This document shows positions 61,945 through 64,000 of a stretch of 64,000 nucleotides of DNA, piece by piece. The stretch's first letter is position 1, and every line of letters starts with the position of its first letter. Below the pieces are notes generated by a model. It made no database searches. It was not told where the DNA came from and saw only the letters and a list, made by a program, of their open reading frames with translations. Source of the DNA: Sutterella wadsworthensis (GTDB lineage: Bacteria > Pseudomonadota > Gammaproteobacteria > Burkholderiales > Burkholderiaceae_F); NCBI RefSeq assembly GCF_003315195.1, contig NZ_QNRV01000008.1, positions 16,633-80,632 on the forward strand, in the 5' to 3' direction. A program made the position numbers and the translations under genes.

Positions 61945-62292
61945 ATGGCCCTGACCCACAAGCTCACCGCGCTTTTCGCAGCCGGCGTGCTCGCGGCATT
62001 CGCCGCCGGCGCCGCCTCTGCGGCCGGCATGCCGTCCAAAATCAATGGCCCGCACGCAAAGCTTCCCTGCTCGACGTGCCACAAAAACGAAATGACTGCG
62101 CCGCCTAAGGAAACGTGTTTAAGCTGCCACGGCTCTTACGACAAACTCGCCGAACGCACCGCCAAGCTCACGCCGAATCCTCACTTCAGTCACCGCGGCG
62201 AAGAGGAGTGCACGAACTGCCACAGCCTTCACGGCAAATCGCGTCTGGAATGCAACGACTGCCATTCCTTCAACCTGAACTTCAAGTGGTAA
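61945..62292 (+). CDS. Small periplasmic tetrahaem cytochrome c
   Basis: A 115-residue cytochrome with a Sec signal (LTALFAAGVLAAFAAGAASA) and four CxxCH motifs: CSTCH, CLSCH, CTNCH and CNDCH. This is the haem domain of Shewanella-type flavocytochrome c as a separate protein. The last residues LNLNFKW touch the next start. It should pass electrons from the membrane quinol pool (through a CymA/NrfH-like partner not in this window) to the flavoprotein encoded five bases downstream. Confidence 0.92.
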   Translation: MALTHKLTALFAAGVLAAFAAGAASAAGMPSKINGPHAKLPCSTCHKNEMTAPPKETCLSCHGSYDKLAERTAKLTPNPHFSHRGEEECTNCHSLHGKSRLECNDCHSFNLNFKW

Positions 62293-62297
62293 CCGTC

Positions 62298-63728
62298 ATG
62301 AACGCACAGAATTTTTCCCGCCGCTCCTTCCTCGGCGCAGCTGCTGCGGCAGCGGCGGCCGCCGCACCGCTTGCTCATGCGGCGAGCGTTAAGCAAGAAA
62401 TCCCTGCCCAGTGGGACATGGAGGCCGATGTCGTCGTCCTCGGCGCCGGCGGCGCAGGTCTGATGGCGGCCTGTCAGGCCCATGACCGCGGCGCCAAAGT
62501 CGTCGTTTTCAATAAGGGCGGCTCCTCCTACCATACGGGCACCAACCTCTGCGGCGGACTCTTTACCGCCTGCGGCTCACGCATGCAGAAAGCCGATCCG
62601 AAGATCAAGGACGACTGGAAAGCCTTTGCCGACGACATCATCGCCTACGGTGAACACATGTCCCTGAAAGAACCCGTCTACGGCTTCACAAAGCATTCGG
62701 GCGAAGCCTTTGACTGGCTCGAAGACCACGGCCTGGCTGCCCATCATCTTGAGCCTTATGCGGGCCATACAAATGTTCGCGCGCATCGTCAGGATTCCTT
62801 CAAAGGACGCGATTACATTGACGTGCTCGAAAAAGAAATCAAAGCGCGCAAGATTGAAGTGCATCACCGCATGCCGGTCGTCAAAATGTACTTCGATGAA
62901 GCCGCCAACCGTGTGGTCGGCGTTCAGTGCGGCCGTGAGGGCAACTTCATCAACTGCCGAGCCAAAATGGGCATCGTGATGGCTACCGGCGGCATTACCG
63001 GTACGCCTGAATCCCTGGACCGCTGGGTGCCTTCGGTGGCCGGCAAAGGCGTTGCCATCGGCGGCGAAGGCAATGACGGCTCGGCCATGATGGTCGCCGT
63101 TCGTGATGTGGGCACGCCGCTCTCGCACATGCAGTACATCGCTTCATACCCCTGCGGCATTGTCGTCAACGGCCGCAGCGGCCCCTACTGCCGCTGGTGG
63201 TTCATCACCGGTCAGGGCGGCATCCTGATCAACAAGAACGGTGCGCGCTTCATTACGGAACGCGAAGGCATCTGTCACGTCACGCCTAAGCTTGCCGGCA
63301 ATCCCGACGGCTGCCACTACGTGCTCGCCGATCAGGCGACCTGGGAGCGTACGCTTAAAAAGATCAAGCTCTCGGCGCTCGTGGGTCTTCCCTCCTGGTC
63401 CGAAGAACGTGTTCTCGCTGAATTCAAGAAGCAGGAAAACCTCTGGAAGTGCGACACGCTCGAAGAGCTCTCCAAGGAAAGCGGCGTCAGCCTTGAAGGC
63501 TTGAAAAAGCAGATCGAAATCTGGAACAAAGCCGTTGAGACCAAGGTCGACAACCAATTCGGCCGTACGGATCAGGAGTGGCAGATCGGCGCAGGCCCCT
63601 ACTACATGATCCGCATGTTCCCGTGGAACAACCTCTCCTGCGGCGGCAACGCCTGCGGCTTCGCCCATACGTCGGGCTTCATGGCAGGGAAATACGTCAC
63701 GGGCTTTAAGGAAACTAAAGAAGCCTAA
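62298..63728 (+). CDS. Tat-exported flavoprotein subunit of a split flavocytochrome c reductase
   Basis: A 476-residue flavoprotein. MNAQNFSRRSFLGAAAAAAA is a twin-arginine signal; FAD loop DVVVLGAGGAGLMAACQA; C-terminal NACGFAHTSGFMAGKYVTG. The substrate region has YIASYPCGIVVNGRSGPYCR and GGILINKNGARFITEREG, not the fumarate set, and Cys is frequent around the predicted active site. So it likely reduces a different acceptor. It starts six bases after the tetrahaem cytochrome stop and forms a two-gene operon with it; the long upstream extension of its frame lies inside the cytochrome gene and is not coding. Confidence 0.9.
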   Translation: MNAQNFSRRSFLGAAAAAAAAAAPLAHAASVKQEIPAQWDMEADVVVLGAGGAGLMAACQAHDRGAKVVVFNKGGSSYHTGTNLCGGLFTACGSRMQKADPKIKDDWKAFADDIIAYGEHMSLKEPVYGFTKHSGEAFDWLEDHGLAAHHLEPYAGHTNVRAHRQDSFKGRDYIDVLEKEIKARKIEVHHRMPVVKMYFDEAANRVVGVQCGREGNFINCRAKMGIVMATGGITGTPESLDRWVPSVAGKGVAIGGEGNDGSAMMVAVRDVGTPLSHMQYIASYPCGIVVNGRSGPYCRWWFITGQGGILINKNGARFITEREGICHVTPKLAGNPDGCHYVLADQATWERTLKKIKLSALVGLPSWSEERVLAEFKKQENLWKCDTLEELSKESGVSLEGLKKQIEIWNKAVETKVDNQFGRTDQEWQIGAGPYYMIRMFPWNNLSCGGNACGFAHTSGFMAGKYVTGFKETKEA

Positions 63729-63799
63729 AGCGTACGTATCCCTGCGCTCCGCGCCGCAGTCCGGTTCCTCCTCCATCGAAGGACTGCGGCCATTTCATT

Positions 63800-63832
63800 C
63801 CCGGCTGCCCCAAGGCAGACCGGGGATTTTTT
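63800..63832 (+). terminator. Intrinsic terminator of the cytochrome-flavoprotein operon
   Basis: CCCGGCTGCC (63800-63809) pairs with GGCAGACCGGG (63814-63824) apart from small mismatches, followed by ATTTTTT. Confidence 0.75.
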
Positions 63833-63836
63833 GGTG

Positions 63837-64000
63837 GTGCGCCCGGCAGCGCACGTGTGATTGTGTGGTGAAAGTCCACTGTCCGCCCGGTCGCGGGAAG
63901 GACCGAGCAACTCGGCAGAGTCGAGGAGGCAACGAATCGATGAAGGAAGCCGATAGCAAACCGCCAGCCTGACAAACAGGAATCGGATATGAGGCACAAG
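63837..64000 (+). mobile_element. Group II intron, 5' end (runs out of window)
   Basis: GTGCGCCCGGC at 63837 fits the GUGYG start of group II introns and folds at once (GTGCGC with GCGCAC at 63850-63855). GGTGAAAGTCC at 63871-63881 and GGAATCGGATATGAGGC near the right edge are typical of the conserved domain I sequence of bacterial introns. The element begins four or five bases after the terminator's T run, a placement known for class C introns. The reverse transcriptase/maturase frame would lie outside the window. Subclass is not settled. Confidence 0.75.

Noticed and set aside
1..64000. CRISPR arrays, tRNA or rRNA genes
   Set aside because: No regularly spaced direct repeats, cloverleaf sequences or rRNA motifs were seen on either strand.

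Overview
The window looks like about 64 kb of chromosome from an anaerobic or microaerophilic gut betaproteobacterium, most plausibly a member of the Sutterellaceae (Burkholderiales; Sutterella/Parasutterella-like). The reasons are the protein families: four periplasmic flavocytochrome-c/fumarate-reductase-type flavoproteins, an arylsulfate sulfotransferase beside a porin, class III (oxygen-sensitive) ribonucleotide reductase, a DcuC C4-dicarboxylate carrier, trimeric porins and a small H-NS protein. The taxonomic call is inference from gene content; there is no rRNA in the window.

Layout. 1-4.6 kb: 3' truncated htpG, a porin, and a Tat-exported FMN/FAD reductase with a divergent MerR-type regulator. 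5.9-12 kb: a Fic protein with a striking upstream palindrome, then a TonB-dependent receptor (clear Fur box) followed by an SbmA/YddA-type ABC protein. 12.6-20 kb: nrdD-nrdG with NrdR-like boxes, an adenosine deaminase-like hydrolase, dcuC, and a MATE exporter. 20-27.5 kb: an autotransporter whose promoter spacer is an 11-base G tract, a LysR regulator, and an assT-porin pair. 27.7-34 kb: CsoR-like repressor and P-type metal ATPase, an NSS transporter, and an acyltransferase/SGNH gene broken by one in-frame TAA. 34.7-40.8 kb: a complete nikABCDE-type nickel/peptide ABC operon that ends with an AstE/AspA-like metallohydrolase. 41-49.6 kb: cupin, H-NS, LysR plus fumarate reductase, ABM-type monooxygenase, azlCD, a DUF3737 protein with a MalY/PatB-type C-S lyase. 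49.7-54 kb: a sulfur amino acid locus (trans-sulfuration PLP enzyme plus a cystine-type ABC importer). 54-60.3 kb: GNAT protein, then a TtrSR-like two-component system, flavoprotein and orphan binding protein. 60.8-64 kb: GNAT protein, a tetrahaem cytochrome plus flavoprotein pair, and the 5' end of a group II intron directly after their terminator.

The most interesting regulatory structures are (i) a 35-codon leader peptide with eight cysteine codons, placed in front of the PLP enzyme and cystine importer, with segments 1:2, 2:3 and 3:4 that can pair like the trp attenuator and a strong intrinsic terminator; this predicts cysteine-responsive attenuation; and (ii) the homopolymeric G tract between the -35 and -10 hexamers of the autotransporter gene, which predicts ON/OFF or graded phase variation of a surface protein.

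Functionally the window describes a cell that respires many small organic acceptors in the periplasm, exchanges C4-dicarboxylates, scavenges nickel, iron or a metal complex and cysteine, and varies its surface. No CRISPR array, tRNA or rRNA gene was seen.
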